A stretch of 64,000 bases of DNA from Dehalococcoidia bacterium UBA7891. Lineage in GTDB: Bacteria; Chloroflexota; Dehalococcoidia; Lucifugimonadales; UBA826. The notes below the pieces were generated by a model, which saw only the letters and a list, made by a program, of their open reading frames with translations, was not told where the DNA came from and did no database searches. Of this stretch, positions 8,539-16,338 are shown in pieces. Position 1 is the first letter of the stretch, and each line of letters begins with the position of its first letter. The translations under genes and the position numbers were made by a program. The stretch is taken from NCBI GenBank assembly GCA_002500485.1, contig DLRJ01000072.1, positions 9,149 to 73,148 on the forward strand, written 5' to 3'.

Positions 8539-9951
8539 TTAAGCTAGCTGGTATTCTCGGGTCGAGGCAATCATTCCAATCAACCGAGCAACCTGGGCCG
8601 ATCCGTCTTCATCAGTTTTCCCGTTTTTCAGATGTAGCTTGCCTTGGGATTCCGCAAATTCAATTAACCCTTCCCTTGTATCCGCTCCCACTTGTATGGG
8701 TCCCATAAAATCCAAACATGAATCTACTAAGTTTTCAGCATGGATCAAATCTATATACCCAGCAGTGACCCTCCTAATTATGTCTTGAACACCCTCTTTT
8801 GCTGGGTCGCTTAATTCCTTAGCTGCGAAATTGATGCGCTCCACCAAGGAACCGCTATCTATCCACTCCACTCCTTCATGCCACCCTTCAACTGTCGGAG
8901 GTGCTAACAGCCCCTGTCCCATAAACATTGTTTGTGCCCATAGAGAATGCACGTCCAAAGTGGGTTCCTGATAGCTACCAGCTAATCTAGCTGTGCCTAC
9001 AACAGATTCTACAGGGCCTTTCACTCTGGAATATCGGCATTTTTCTGATTTGAAATAATCCGAGTTAAAAAGAGTCCTCAACACAGCTGAGACTTTAAAT
9101 CCGGATTCGAAATAAGAATCCATCATTGCTTTTATTACCTGCACTCCGTCATCATCTACTTCATCAGATGCGAAATATTGAAACAATCTTGTCGATAAAA
9201 ACCTGGCAGTGGGTTTTTGGGTTACGATTATGTCAACAATGTCCTCACCGTTGAAATTCCCAACTTCACCTAAGAATTTTTTCTCACCACTATCATGATC
9301 GTCTGCCCGATATTCGTAATGCCAGGCTATTCTGCCGTATGGCCATATGGAATCCTTACTTGCCCTTACTGACATGTATTCAGCATTTTTTAAAGTCCAA
9401 CCAGTAAAAGCTTTAGCACATTCTTTAATGTCGTCTTCTGAATAGTTACCAATACCCATGGAGAATAATTCGAGTAATTCCCTTCCATAATTCTCGTTGA
9501 TGGCCTCTTTATGATTCTCATTATTGTCAAGCCACAGAATCATTGCAGGATCCCGAGACAATTCAACTAATAAATCCCGGAAACTACCAAATCCATATTT
9601 CCGAAACATGTCAATTTGGTTGAGTAATGCCCGGGCTTGATTTAGTTTGGCGTAGCCTGTTGCAAACAATCCATGCCAAAATAAAGCTAATTTCTCTTCA
9701 AGAGGGTTACTTGTCGTCAGCATGCGGTAGAGCCAATAAGCACCCGCGCCATCCAACTGTCTCAATTCTGATTGGTCAACGTGATATCGTCGAATTAGAT
9801 CATCTGGCATGTGGTCGGATTCGCCAGGGTCTAGTAGTTTATCCACCGTGGCCTCATAACCATCGCTCAGATACTCATCCAATTCATTACGAGTAGCACC
9901 GAACCCAGCCCGTCGCATAAGATGGGCCATCAAAGAAACGTCCTGACTCAT
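8539..9951 (-). CDS. DUF1800 family protein
   Basis: A 470-aa member of the DUF1800 family of unknown function that almost always neighbours DUF1501. Conserved blocks include HLMRRAGFGATRNELDEYL near the N-terminus, LFWHGLFATG, NYGRELLELFSMGIGNYSEDDIKECAKAFTGWTL and APPTVEGWHEG. The ATG at 9951 is preferred (GAGGTGAGAAAT just upstream); an in-frame start at 9987 would add 12 residues. No Tat or Sec signal is seen, unlike many family members in other phyla. It sits 60 bases after DUF1501. Confidence 0.9.
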   Translation of the reverse strand: MSQDVSLMAHLMRRAGFGATRNELDEYLSDGYEATVDKLLDPGESDHMPDDLIRRYHVDQSELRQLDGAGAYWLYRMLTTSNPLEEKLALFWHGLFATGYAKLNQARALLNQIDMFRKYGFGSFRDLLVELSRDPAMILWLDNNENHKEAINENYGRELLELFSMGIGNYSEDDIKECAKAFTGWTLKNAEYMSVRASKDSIWPYGRIAWHYEYRADDHDSGEKKFLGEVGNFNGEDIVDIIVTQKPTARFLSTRLFQYFASDEVDDDGVQVIKAMMDSYFESGFKVSAVLRTLFNSDYFKSEKCRYSRVKGPVESVVGTARLAGSYQEPTLDVHSLWAQTMFMGQGLLAPPTVEGWHEGVEWIDSGSLVERINFAAKELSDPAKEGVQDIIRRVTAGYIDLIHAENLVDSCLDFMGPIQVGADTREGLIEFAESQGKLHLKNGKTDEDGSAQVARLIGMIASTREYQLA

Positions 9952-10011
9952 ATTTCTCACCTCTGAATAGTTATCTTTTAGTGCCAAATCCGGTTTTATT
10001 AGTCTTACTAT

Positions 10012-11139
10012 TTAGGCATTGACGAAATCAAACTGCTCAAAGTGACCATTTACTATCGGAACAGGGTCCAACCCAAACCATTTTTCAACAACGGTCGAAT
10101 AAGTGGACCGGAAATCATTGTTGAAATGTAAATCTCCTTCCAAGTGATCTGCCTCTTTTATAGACGGATACTGTCCATACATTCCACCTTTAATTTCACC
10201 CCCGATGATAAATGCAACACCGCCAGAACCATGATCTGTGCCCGAGCCGTTGTCCTTGATACGCCTTCCAAATTCAGAGAATATCATCACTACGACTTCG
10301 TCCTCACGTCCATGTTCCTGCATATCATCGTAGAAATCTCCCACCGCACCAGACACTTCATCCCAAAGTTTTGCATGTGTAAGGATTTCCCCTGAATGAG
10401 TATCAAAACTACCATGTTGTGTATAAAAGACTCGGGTACCGAAATCAGCGAGCAAGACCTGAGCTATACTTTTCATCCCTTGAGCAATCGGGTTGGCAGC
10501 ATATTCAATAGCCGAACTATATTTTTGAGGAGCGGTCCTGAGTATATCTGCACCTTTCAACGCATCCATACCTGTCTGGCCTAGAAAATTGAGGACTGGG
10601 TCTTTTCCCTGTACTCCGCCATACATGTGCGCAAATGCGTCAAGCGCAAGTTTTTTTGCCGACTCATCTTTTATATCTGGGAATAAGCCATATGTATCCA
10701 AATTACCGACTGACGCAACAGGGACTCCGCGAACCCCTAAGGCTCTTGGTAACCCTCTACCGAAGTTCACACCAGTTAAGACATTTTCAGCAGTCGGATC
10801 AAGATCTCTAATAACTCTGCCAAGCCATCCTTCAGTGCCTATTTCATCAGGCTGAGCGGTATGCCAAATATCCATAGAACGAAAATGTGATCTATTCGGG
10901 TTGTCATAACCAATCCCATTAATGACAGCAACTTTTCCTTGATCATAAAGTCTTTTAATAGGTGCTAAATGGGGGCTGAAACCATAGACTTTATCGATGG
11001 GAAGAACCTTGTTTTGTTCAATATGGACAGTTTTCCTAAAGTCGTAATACTCGTCATCCCCATAGGGAACTACAGTATTTAAATAGTCGTTCCCACCTGA
11101 AAGCTGAACAACAACAAGTGATTTGTTTTTGTTTCCCAT
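10012..11139 (-). CDS. DUF1501 family (sulfatase-fold-like) protein
   Basis: A 375-aa DUF1501 protein; this family has an alkaline-phosphatase/sulfatase-like fold but no firmly known reaction. Readable hallmarks are VVVQLSGGNDYLNTVVPY near the N-terminus, NPNRSHFRSMDIW, VFYTQHGSFDTH and IFSEFGRRIKDNGSGTDHGSGG, with several His/Asp residues suited to metal binding. Most homologues carry a twin-arginine leader; this one starts directly at the first beta strand. It is the first gene of the leftward trio, preceded by GGGGGACCTA before the ATG. Confidence 0.9.
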   Translation of the reverse strand: MGNKNKSLVVVQLSGGNDYLNTVVPYGDDEYYDFRKTVHIEQNKVLPIDKVYGFSPHLAPIKRLYDQGKVAVINGIGYDNPNRSHFRSMDIWHTAQPDEIGTEGWLGRVIRDLDPTAENVLTGVNFGRGLPRALGVRGVPVASVGNLDTYGLFPDIKDESAKKLALDAFAHMYGGVQGKDPVLNFLGQTGMDALKGADILRTAPQKYSSAIEYAANPIAQGMKSIAQVLLADFGTRVFYTQHGSFDTHSGEILTHAKLWDEVSGAVGDFYDDMQEHGREDEVVVMIFSEFGRRIKDNGSGTDHGSGGVAFIIGGEIKGGMYGQYPSIKEADHLEGDLHFNNDFRSTYSTVVEKWFGLDPVPIVNGHFEQFDFVNA

Positions 11140-11341
11140 TAGGTCCCCCTATCGGTAAATTAATTACATGAAATGAATTTAAATTCTGAATAAGGAGATA
11201 TTACTACCTAAATTAGTGTAATTCAATCCATACAATCAACCAATAATTTGATTCATATTACTAACCTAGTAGTAGTGTTTCCGTATAAATGAGTAAAATG
11301 TGTTTTCTATTTACAAAATTTCACAAACATGGGGTGAAATC

Positions 11342-12364
11342 GTGTCCTCATCACCAATAGCAAAAACCTATTCCTTCAGTACATTGCAGCAAGCGAGTGA
11401 ATACTTTCTTAAGCAGGGCTGGACCGATGGTCTTCCAATTAATTTACCCACAGAACAAGAAGTTTCCAAATTTATAGACCTTTCAGGTAAATCTTATAAA
11501 GACGTTGTAGGAGTTGAGCCTGTCAAAGGCAGGGAAATTACAATGGAGAAAGTCGCCATAAACTCAGTGATGGCTGGTTGCAAACCAGAATATTTTCCCA
11601 TAGTGCTAACAGCTGTGGAGGCGCTGCTGGAATCAAAATTTAATCTCCATGGGATTACCGCTAGTACTATGGGAGCAGGCATTTTGACGCTTGTGACTGG
11701 ACCCATCGCGAAAGAAATAGGGTTAAATGGTGGAATAAGTCTCTTCGGCCCAGGGCATCAAGCAAACGCGACCATTGGCCGGGCGCTTCGATTAGTGGTA
11801 ATTAATTGCACCGGATCCAGATCTGGAGAAATTGATAAAGCCACTCTGGGGCATGCTGGTAAATATACCTGGTGCATAACTGAAAATGAAGACTTTCGAC
11901 CATGGCCCAACACAGCAGAAGACAGGGGTTTTTCGAAAGATGCCAACACCGTTTCAGTGTTCGCAGGCCTATCTCCGATCCAAGTAAGTAATCATTCGAG
12001 CCAAGATCCCGAAAATATACTTAGAAGTTTTAGAGATGCCCTTTTTGCTGCAGGCCCTAACCAAGGAGAGATAGTAATAATATTTTGTCCTGAACATATG
12101 CAATCTTTTAAAAAAGCTGGATGGACCAAGAACCAGATTAGAGATTTTCTTTATGAGATGGCCGCAAGGACAAACGACGAGTGGGGATTCGGATCTATAC
12201 CCCCTGGCCCCAGACCAACGGGCTCTGAGATAACACCCTCTGCATTAACACCAGAGAGCTTCACATTACTAGTGGGAGGAGGTGCGGCAGGAGCGTTTTC
12301 ATGCGTTATACCACTTTGGGCAGGCGGGGTAGGATCCCAATCTGTCACAAAAGAATTAATTTAA
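11342..12364 (+). CDS. Uncharacterised protein upstream of the UGSC selenoprotein
   Basis: A 340-aa soluble protein not recognised as any named family. It begins with about 60 residues containing the WTDGLPINLPTEQEV motif, then an alpha/beta region with MAGCKPEYFPIVLTAVEALLE, HGITASTMGAGILTLVTGP and GHQANATIGRALRLVVINCTG. It ends in a glycine-rich strand (TLLVGGGAAGAFSCVIPLW) that may bind a nucleotide or phosphate. GTG 11342 has GGGGTGAAATC upstream; GTG 11300 would add 14 residues. The selenoprotein gene follows after 64 bases on the same strand, so a shared function is inferred. Confidence 0.75.
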   Translation: MSSSPIAKTYSFSTLQQASEYFLKQGWTDGLPINLPTEQEVSKFIDLSGKSYKDVVGVEPVKGREITMEKVAINSVMAGCKPEYFPIVLTAVEALLESKFNLHGITASTMGAGILTLVTGPIAKEIGLNGGISLFGPGHQANATIGRALRLVVINCTGSRSGEIDKATLGHAGKYTWCITENEDFRPWPNTAEDRGFSKDANTVSVFAGLSPIQVSNHSSQDPENILRSFRDALFAAGPNQGEIVIIFCPEHMQSFKKAGWTKNQIRDFLYEMAARTNDEWGFGSIPPGPRPTGSEITPSALTPESFTLLVGGGAAGAFSCVIPLWAGGVGSQSVTKELI

Positions 12365-12428
12365 AGTCATATAGCCAAGTGTAAATCAGAAGATACTGTA
12401 TGATGGGGAAAAGAAAAAGGGGGAACTT

Positions 12429-12962
12429 ATGGTTGAAGGAATTAGAGTTTTGGATCCAACAATAGATGCCAATTCACAGAATTCCCTACTGGCGATACGC
12501 CCTGAATCGCTCAATGGATTGACGGTAGGGCTGCTTGCCAACGGCAAAAAGAACTCTGTAGAAATACTCCGATACGTGTATGAGATTCTCAAAGATGATC
12601 ATGGGCTAGGGGCTGTTATTGAAGATAACAAAGGTAACGCTTCAAGACCATGCCCTCCGAATTTGCTAGAAAAGCTAGCCAAACAATGTGATGTGATTAT
12701 CACAGCCTCGGGTGATTGAGGGTCATGTTCTTCGTGCAGTGTGCACGACGGAATTCAATTTGAGAAAAAAGGAGTCCCTGCTGCAGTGATCTGCACGGAA
12801 CCATTTGTGACTAGTGCCGTAGCTATGTCAAAAATGGGAGGCATCCCAGAATTTCCTTTCGCTGTTGTACCTCATCCACTGGGTAGCTTAGACGAAACTT
12901 TGTTAAGAGAAAGGGCGCGAGAAGTAGCAAAGGATATCGTAAAAATCCTCCTAGAAGGATAA
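12429..12962 (+). CDS. UGSC-family selenoprotein (in-frame UGA at 12717-12719 read as Sec)
   Basis: Reading through the in-frame TGA gives a single 177-aa protein with selenocysteine at residue 97, in the context D-U-G-S-C-S-S-C-S-V-H-D. This is the signature of the UGSC-motif (seleno)protein family, whose function is unknown; Cys versions exist. Downstream residues include AVICTEPFVTSAVAMSKMGG and FAVVPHPLGSL, and the frame continues to a TAA at 12960-12962. Support for recoding: same frame on both sides, a SECIS-like hairpin right after the UGA, and a tRNA-Sec gene 2.2 kb away. A gene caller would split it at 12719 and 12741. Start ATG has GGGGGAA upstream. The U-x-x-C and C-x-x-C spacing suggests a redox centre. 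Confidence 0.88.
12727..12754 (+). promoter_or_regulatory. Bacterial SECIS-like hairpin for UGA recoding
   Basis: Just after the UGA, TCGTGC (12732-12737) pairs perfectly with GCACGA (12743-12748) around the apical loop AGTGT, which contains the GU that SelB recognises. A lower helix GTTC/GAAT (12727-12730 with 12751-12754) is separated by an internal loop. The loop lies about 20 bases past the UGA, within the distance usual for bacterial SECIS elements. The hairpin is inside the coding sequence, as expected in bacteria. Confidence 0.75.
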
Positions 12963-12976
12963 GAATCAGAAGATAG

Positions 12977-13786
12977 TCAAACCATATAATTCATATTTTT
13001 GACGATTGAAATACCAAGGTGTCGATCCCCCTGGATCAACACCTTGTGATCAGACAGAATTTTATCGGGGTCCCACCTCCCGCAACAAAGGCACATAAAC
13101 ACCTCACAGTCCATTTCCAACTCAATTGTTGGCTCTGAAAGTTCCTTTACAAGTCGGGCCCTCCCTTCATCAACTCTTATATTCACAACAAAAAAAGACT
13201 CTCCGTATATCTTGAACCTTACAGAACTCCTTTCCGGAGCCCCTGCTTTCTTCCCAACCACAAAGGGCATCACACTAGTCATTCTTTCATACGAATGTTG
13301 AGCAGCAAGACCTAACAAATTACCCTGCTTTCCAATTGCCCTACGAATATCTTGTTCGTGTACCCAGCAATCAAATACTCTGACAGACACTTGATCAGCA
13401 ACATTTCCCTTGCCTATAGGTGAGTCGGCCTCAGCAGCAAAATCTAGTTGCCCGTTAAGCATCTTCAATCTTTCTGAATTAACCTCTGAGAATTCCTCGA
13501 GCACCTCTGCAGGAGTCATCGCGCGTCGGGAAACCACATCTATTTCATTTTTCGCACCTTGCTCATTCCTGATATGACACATCTCATCCAAAGGCATATC
13601 TGGCACCTCTCTACCGAGAATACGATGCTCTATGCCAACCAAATGAGCTATGCAATCCTTCACCGTCCAAGTGGGGCAATCAGTATCAACTTCCCACTCA
13701 TCCAAACTCAAAGATGTACATAATTTTTCCAAAGATTGCCACTGGGATTTTTGTAATTCGATCAACCTTTCTCTTTCATTGGGCAT
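12977..13786 (-). CDS. DinB/MDMPI-fold protein (maleylpyruvate isomerase family)
   Basis: A 269-aa protein with the MDMPI N-terminal domain, a four-helix DinB-like bundle. The diagnostic CPTWTVKDCIAHLVGIEHRILG block is at about residues 39-60 and carries the metal-binding His. A second metal His is likely in FDCWVHEQDIRRAIG (about residue 138-152). The C-terminal third looks like the SCP2-like appendage often found here. In actinobacteria such enzymes use mycothiol; whether this host makes mycothiol is unknown, so the real thiol or substrate is open. Convergent with the selenoprotein gene. Confidence 0.85.
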   Translation of the reverse strand: MPNERERLIELQKSQWQSLEKLCTSLSLDEWEVDTDCPTWTVKDCIAHLVGIEHRILGREVPDMPLDEMCHIRNEQGAKNEIDVVSRRAMTPAEVLEEFSEVNSERLKMLNGQLDFAAEADSPIGKGNVADQVSVRVFDCWVHEQDIRRAIGKQGNLLGLAAQHSYERMTSVMPFVVGKKAGAPERSSVRFKIYGESFFVVNIRVDEGRARLVKELSEPTIELEMDCEVFMCLCCGRWDPDKILSDHKVLIQGDRHLGISIVKNMNYMV

Positions 13787-13798
13787 GTGTGATTTAAA

Positions 13799-14275
13799 TT
13801 AATCCTGATTTGTTCCCATTCTCACGATTAAGTCAAATTCTTGGTTTTTAACAGGTTGGACGGATAATCTGGAGTTCTTTACCAACACCATATCGGAAAG
13901 AGCTGGAATCTTTTTTATCTCCTGGAGTGGTATAGGGGTATCAAACGATAAATCAGCTTTTATATCAACCATAAACCATATCGGATTATCCGGGCTGCTT
14001 TTGGGGTCTGGGTGTTTTGAATCCGGATCCCAAGCCGTGAAATCCGCGTATCCATCCTTGACTACTACTGCGGTTCCAACAACAGCAGAAGGTTTTGAAT
14101 TTGAGTGGTAAAACAATACCCCGTCGCCAATTTTTATCTCATCCCGCAGGAGATTTCTAGCTTGGTAATTCCTAACCCCATCCCATTCGGCTGTGGCCTT
14201 GTCTTCCGATTTAAGTTCTTCAAAGGAATAATCAGACGGTTCTGACTTCATCAGCCAGTATTTCTTTTCTCTCAT
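13799..14275 (-). CDS. EVE domain-containing protein (modified-base/RNA reader)
   Basis: A 158-aa single EVE domain of the PUA-like superfamily, which binds modified bases in nucleic acid. Hallmarks are KYWLMKSEPSDYSFEEL at the N-terminus, WDGVRNYQARNLLRDEIKIGDGVLFYHSN and a C-terminal LSVQPVKNQEFDLIV. The ATG at 14275 has GGAGGAAAAA directly upstream; an in-frame start at 14326 would overlap the preceding gene. It follows the SirB1-like gene on the same strand. Homologues are often housekeeping-like genes in marine bacteria and in some cases defence components; nothing here points to defence. Confidence 0.92.
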   Translation of the reverse strand: MREKKYWLMKSEPSDYSFEELKSEDKATAEWDGVRNYQARNLLRDEIKIGDGVLFYHSNSKPSAVVGTAVVVKDGYADFTAWDPDSKHPDPKSSPDNPIWFMVDIKADLSFDTPIPLQEIKKIPALSDMVLVKNSRLSVQPVKNQEFDLIVRMGTNQD

Positions 14276-14319
14276 TTTTTCCTCCGCTGGAACATCGGGA
14301 TGAATTATACGTACATCCC

Positions 14320-15150
14320 CTACCATTTCTTGTCATTCCTTTCCAGAAGTTCTAATACACTGGAGGCTTCAACTGCTGAACGTCCCACAGGCTCCTTTTT
14401 CAAAAATCTTTTGAGATCATCTATAGATTGTCTTTGATGTCCCACCCTAAACCCTATCATCCCTCTATCCCTAATCTCAAAAACGTTGTCCGGCTCAAGA
14501 CCAACTATTAAATCCATGACCTTGTAGGCTTGTTTACTCTTACCTTCACTTAAGTAAATGTATTTCAAATTTCGCAACAGTCTTACAACTATGTATTTGT
14601 CATCTACTGGCGACAAATAACGGTCATTCCAAGTGAAAGGGGCCGAGACATGATCATTAAAGTTTTTCTCACATTCATCTTTACTTAACACGGTCCCGTT
14701 ATCGAATACGTCTATGTAAAATATTTCGGTTTCATCACTAGCACGAACAAGGAAGTGTCCTGGCATCCCGATGCCTGCAACATCGATCCCCAATCTAGAG
14801 GCAATCTCCATGTAAACTATAGCGAGGGTAATTGGTATCCCTTGACGCCTGTTTAAAACTTCATTTATGAAACTATTTTTGTGATCGTAATAATTCTTAA
14901 CATTCCCTGAGAAACGTAGTTCTGAAAAAAAATAATCACTGATTTCATTTAATTTTTGCAAAAGGCTAGAGTTTGACTGAATTCTCCGAGACAACACTGA
15001 TTCCAATTGGGTGAATGAGGCCAATTCCTCATCAATGTTGATTTCTGGGTATTCCAAGGTGGAGACTAATAGCCCTAAAGTAGCCAGGCTCACCGAAGTA
15101 TTATTTAACTCTGTTTGTATTGTGCGAAGTAATTTCAATCCTGCACCCAT
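14320..15150 (-). CDS. SirB1 family transglutaminase-like/TPR protein
   Basis: A 276-aa protein of the SirB1/YchA type. The transglutaminase-like core contains the NRRQGIPITLAIVYMEIASRLGI and GMPGHFLVR blocks, followed by FYIDVFDNGTVLS. The C-terminal 90 residues contain tetratricopeptide-like helices (LLRNLKYIYLSEGKSKQAYKV, and a second helix pair). The catalytic Cys of true transglutaminases is absent, as in the family. Molecular role unknown. It lies 29 bases downstream of the tRNA-Sec gene on the same strand. Confidence 0.87.
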   Translation of the reverse strand: MGAGLKLLRTIQTELNNTSVSLATLGLLVSTLEYPEINIDEELASFTQLESVLSRRIQSNSSLLQKLNEISDYFFSELRFSGNVKNYYDHKNSFINEVLNRRQGIPITLAIVYMEIASRLGIDVAGIGMPGHFLVRASDETEIFYIDVFDNGTVLSKDECEKNFNDHVSAPFTWNDRYLSPVDDKYIVVRLLRNLKYIYLSEGKSKQAYKVMDLIVGLEPDNVFEIRDRGMIGFRVGHQRQSIDDLKRFLKKEPVGRSAVEASSVLELLERNDKKW

Positions 15151-15179
15151 AGGTTATCTGAGACTATACATCAGCCATA

Positions 15180-15277
15180 TGGCGGGAGCGCGAGGGAGTC
15201 GAACCCACCGCACCAATCGAAGGATTACTGCCAACGGAGTTGAAGTCCGCAGAGACCACCAGGCCCCATCCGCTCCC
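15180..15277 (-). tRNA. selC: tRNA-Sec (anticodon TCA)
   Basis: A 98-base tRNA with CCA encoded (15180-15182). The anticodon arm reads CGGA-CTTCAAC-TCCG, giving anticodon TCA (15241-15243 on the + strand). The acceptor begins GGGAGCGG and ends CGCTCCC-G, fitting the eight-pair Sec acceptor although the last pair is imperfect. There is a long variable arm and the T-loop TTCGACT typical of tRNA-Sec. This is the decoding partner needed for the UGA in the UGSC gene. It lies between trxA and the SirB1-like gene, all leftward. Confidence 0.93.
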
Positions 15278-15320
15278 AGATTAAGTTGTCCTCTATTACT
15301 GAATAGGTAATTTAATAAAA

Positions 15321-15650
15321 TTACCCCGAAAGGGCCTCATCAATCTTCTTTTGAATTATGGATTTCGGAACAGCGCCCACTATTTGGTCAACTGGCTTCC
15401 CGTCACTAAATATCAAAAGAGCTGGTATTCCTCTGATGTTGTAGTCCATAGAAGTTTGCCCATTACTATCAACGTCTAATTTGCCTACTTTGATTTTGCC
15501 TTCATACTCATCAGCGATCTGCTGAACTACAGGAGCTATCATCTTGCATGGCTGACACCAGTCAGCCCAAAAATCAATAAGCACAGGTATATCAGAGTTT
15601 AGTACTTCTTCTTGAAAATTACTGTCCGTTATTTCAACAGTGTTGGCCAT
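15321..15650 (-). CDS. trxA: Thioredoxin
   Basis: A 109-aa cytoplasmic disulfide reductase. The active site is WCQPC at residues 31-35, a Gln variant of the usual WCGPC. The cis-proline segment IRGIPALLIF and the GAVPKSIIQKKI C-terminus are typical. The gene is followed by tRNA-Sec on the same strand. A separate, preferred reductant role for the selenoprotein is possible but not shown. Confidence 0.96.
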   Translation of the reverse strand: MANTVEITDSNFQEEVLNSDIPVLIDFWADWCQPCKMIAPVVQQIADEYEGKIKVGKLDVDSNGQTSMDYNIRGIPALLIFSDGKPVDQIVGAVPKSIIQKKIDEALSG

Positions 15651-15718
15651 AACATATTCTCCTTGCTACCTAAAGTTGTTCTTTAATTTACTATATCTGG
15701 CTTGTCTGTAATTTGACA

Positions 15719-16279
15719 TTAATCGTTATCTTTCCAGTAGTCGATGAAATCTACAGGTATATATTCAACTTCATCCCAAAATATTGTACCTAAAAGCAGT
15801 CCTTTTGGCACATCAAAAACCAAACTACCAGATACCTGAAAGCCTCTTGCTAGCTCTATTTCCCCCCACAAAACCGGTGTTATTTCTAAAACATCAGGAT
15901 CTAGGCTCAAGGTCCCTGAAATCTCCTTGGAACGTGTAAAAGGATCTATTGCATTAGATTTCTTTCCTCTCCGGTCACCGAGTGTCGCAGCATCTGGGTC
16001 TACAGATATCGGTATAACCGTACTACTTCTATTGACTATAGTCGTGTTGACAACGGCCAATTTCCTATTCGATGCACTAGGTGTGATAATCCTTGTGATT
16101 CCATCTTCGGTATAAAACGCCTTGGAAACAACTTGAGGTCGTGAGGCGTGTACTTCCAAGTTCCTACCAGTTGCTCCCAAATCTAATTTCTCCGAGTTAC
16201 AAGAGACAAAAAAAGTAATTGAAATTAAACAGGCCGATAAAACAGCTAAAATCGATCGAAAATTAGTAAAAATAATCAT
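15719..16279 (-). CDS. Putative lipoprotein of unknown function
   Basis: A 186-aa exported protein with a signal sequence ending in a lipobox-like FVSC (Cys27). The mature part is beta-rich with no recognised family. The stretch KLAVVNTTIVNRSSTVIPISVDP resembles the immunoglobulin-like strand pattern of DUF4352-type domains, but this is a weak resemblance. It is transcribed leftward between the cysteine desulfurase gene and trxA. Confidence 0.7.
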   Translation of the reverse strand: MIIFTNFRSILAVLSACLISITFFVSCNSEKLDLGATGRNLEVHASRPQVVSKAFYTEDGITRIITPSASNRKLAVVNTTIVNRSSTVIPISVDPDAATLGDRRGKKSNAIDPFTRSKEISGTLSLDPDVLEITPVLWGEIELARGFQVSGSLVFDVPKGLLLGTIFWDEVEYIPVDFIDYWKDND

Positions 16280-16338
16280 GGTTTCTCTAAATGTTTTAAT
16301 TCTTAAAATACAGGCTCAACAATCTATCACATCGTAAA

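Noticed and set aside
12741..12962. Separate 73-aa ORF starting at GTG 12741
   Set aside because: It is the same frame as the upstream 96-aa piece, lacks a Shine-Dalgarno and lies inside the SECIS hairpin; it is the C-terminal part of the UGSC selenoprotein.
13799..14275. EVE protein as a phage-defence component
   Set aside because: Neighbours are housekeeping-like genes with no restriction, toxin or nuclease partners.
15011..15310. Rightward 99-aa ORF across 15011-15310
   Set aside because: It is antisense to the SirB1-like gene and runs straight through the tRNA-Sec gene; no family resemblance.
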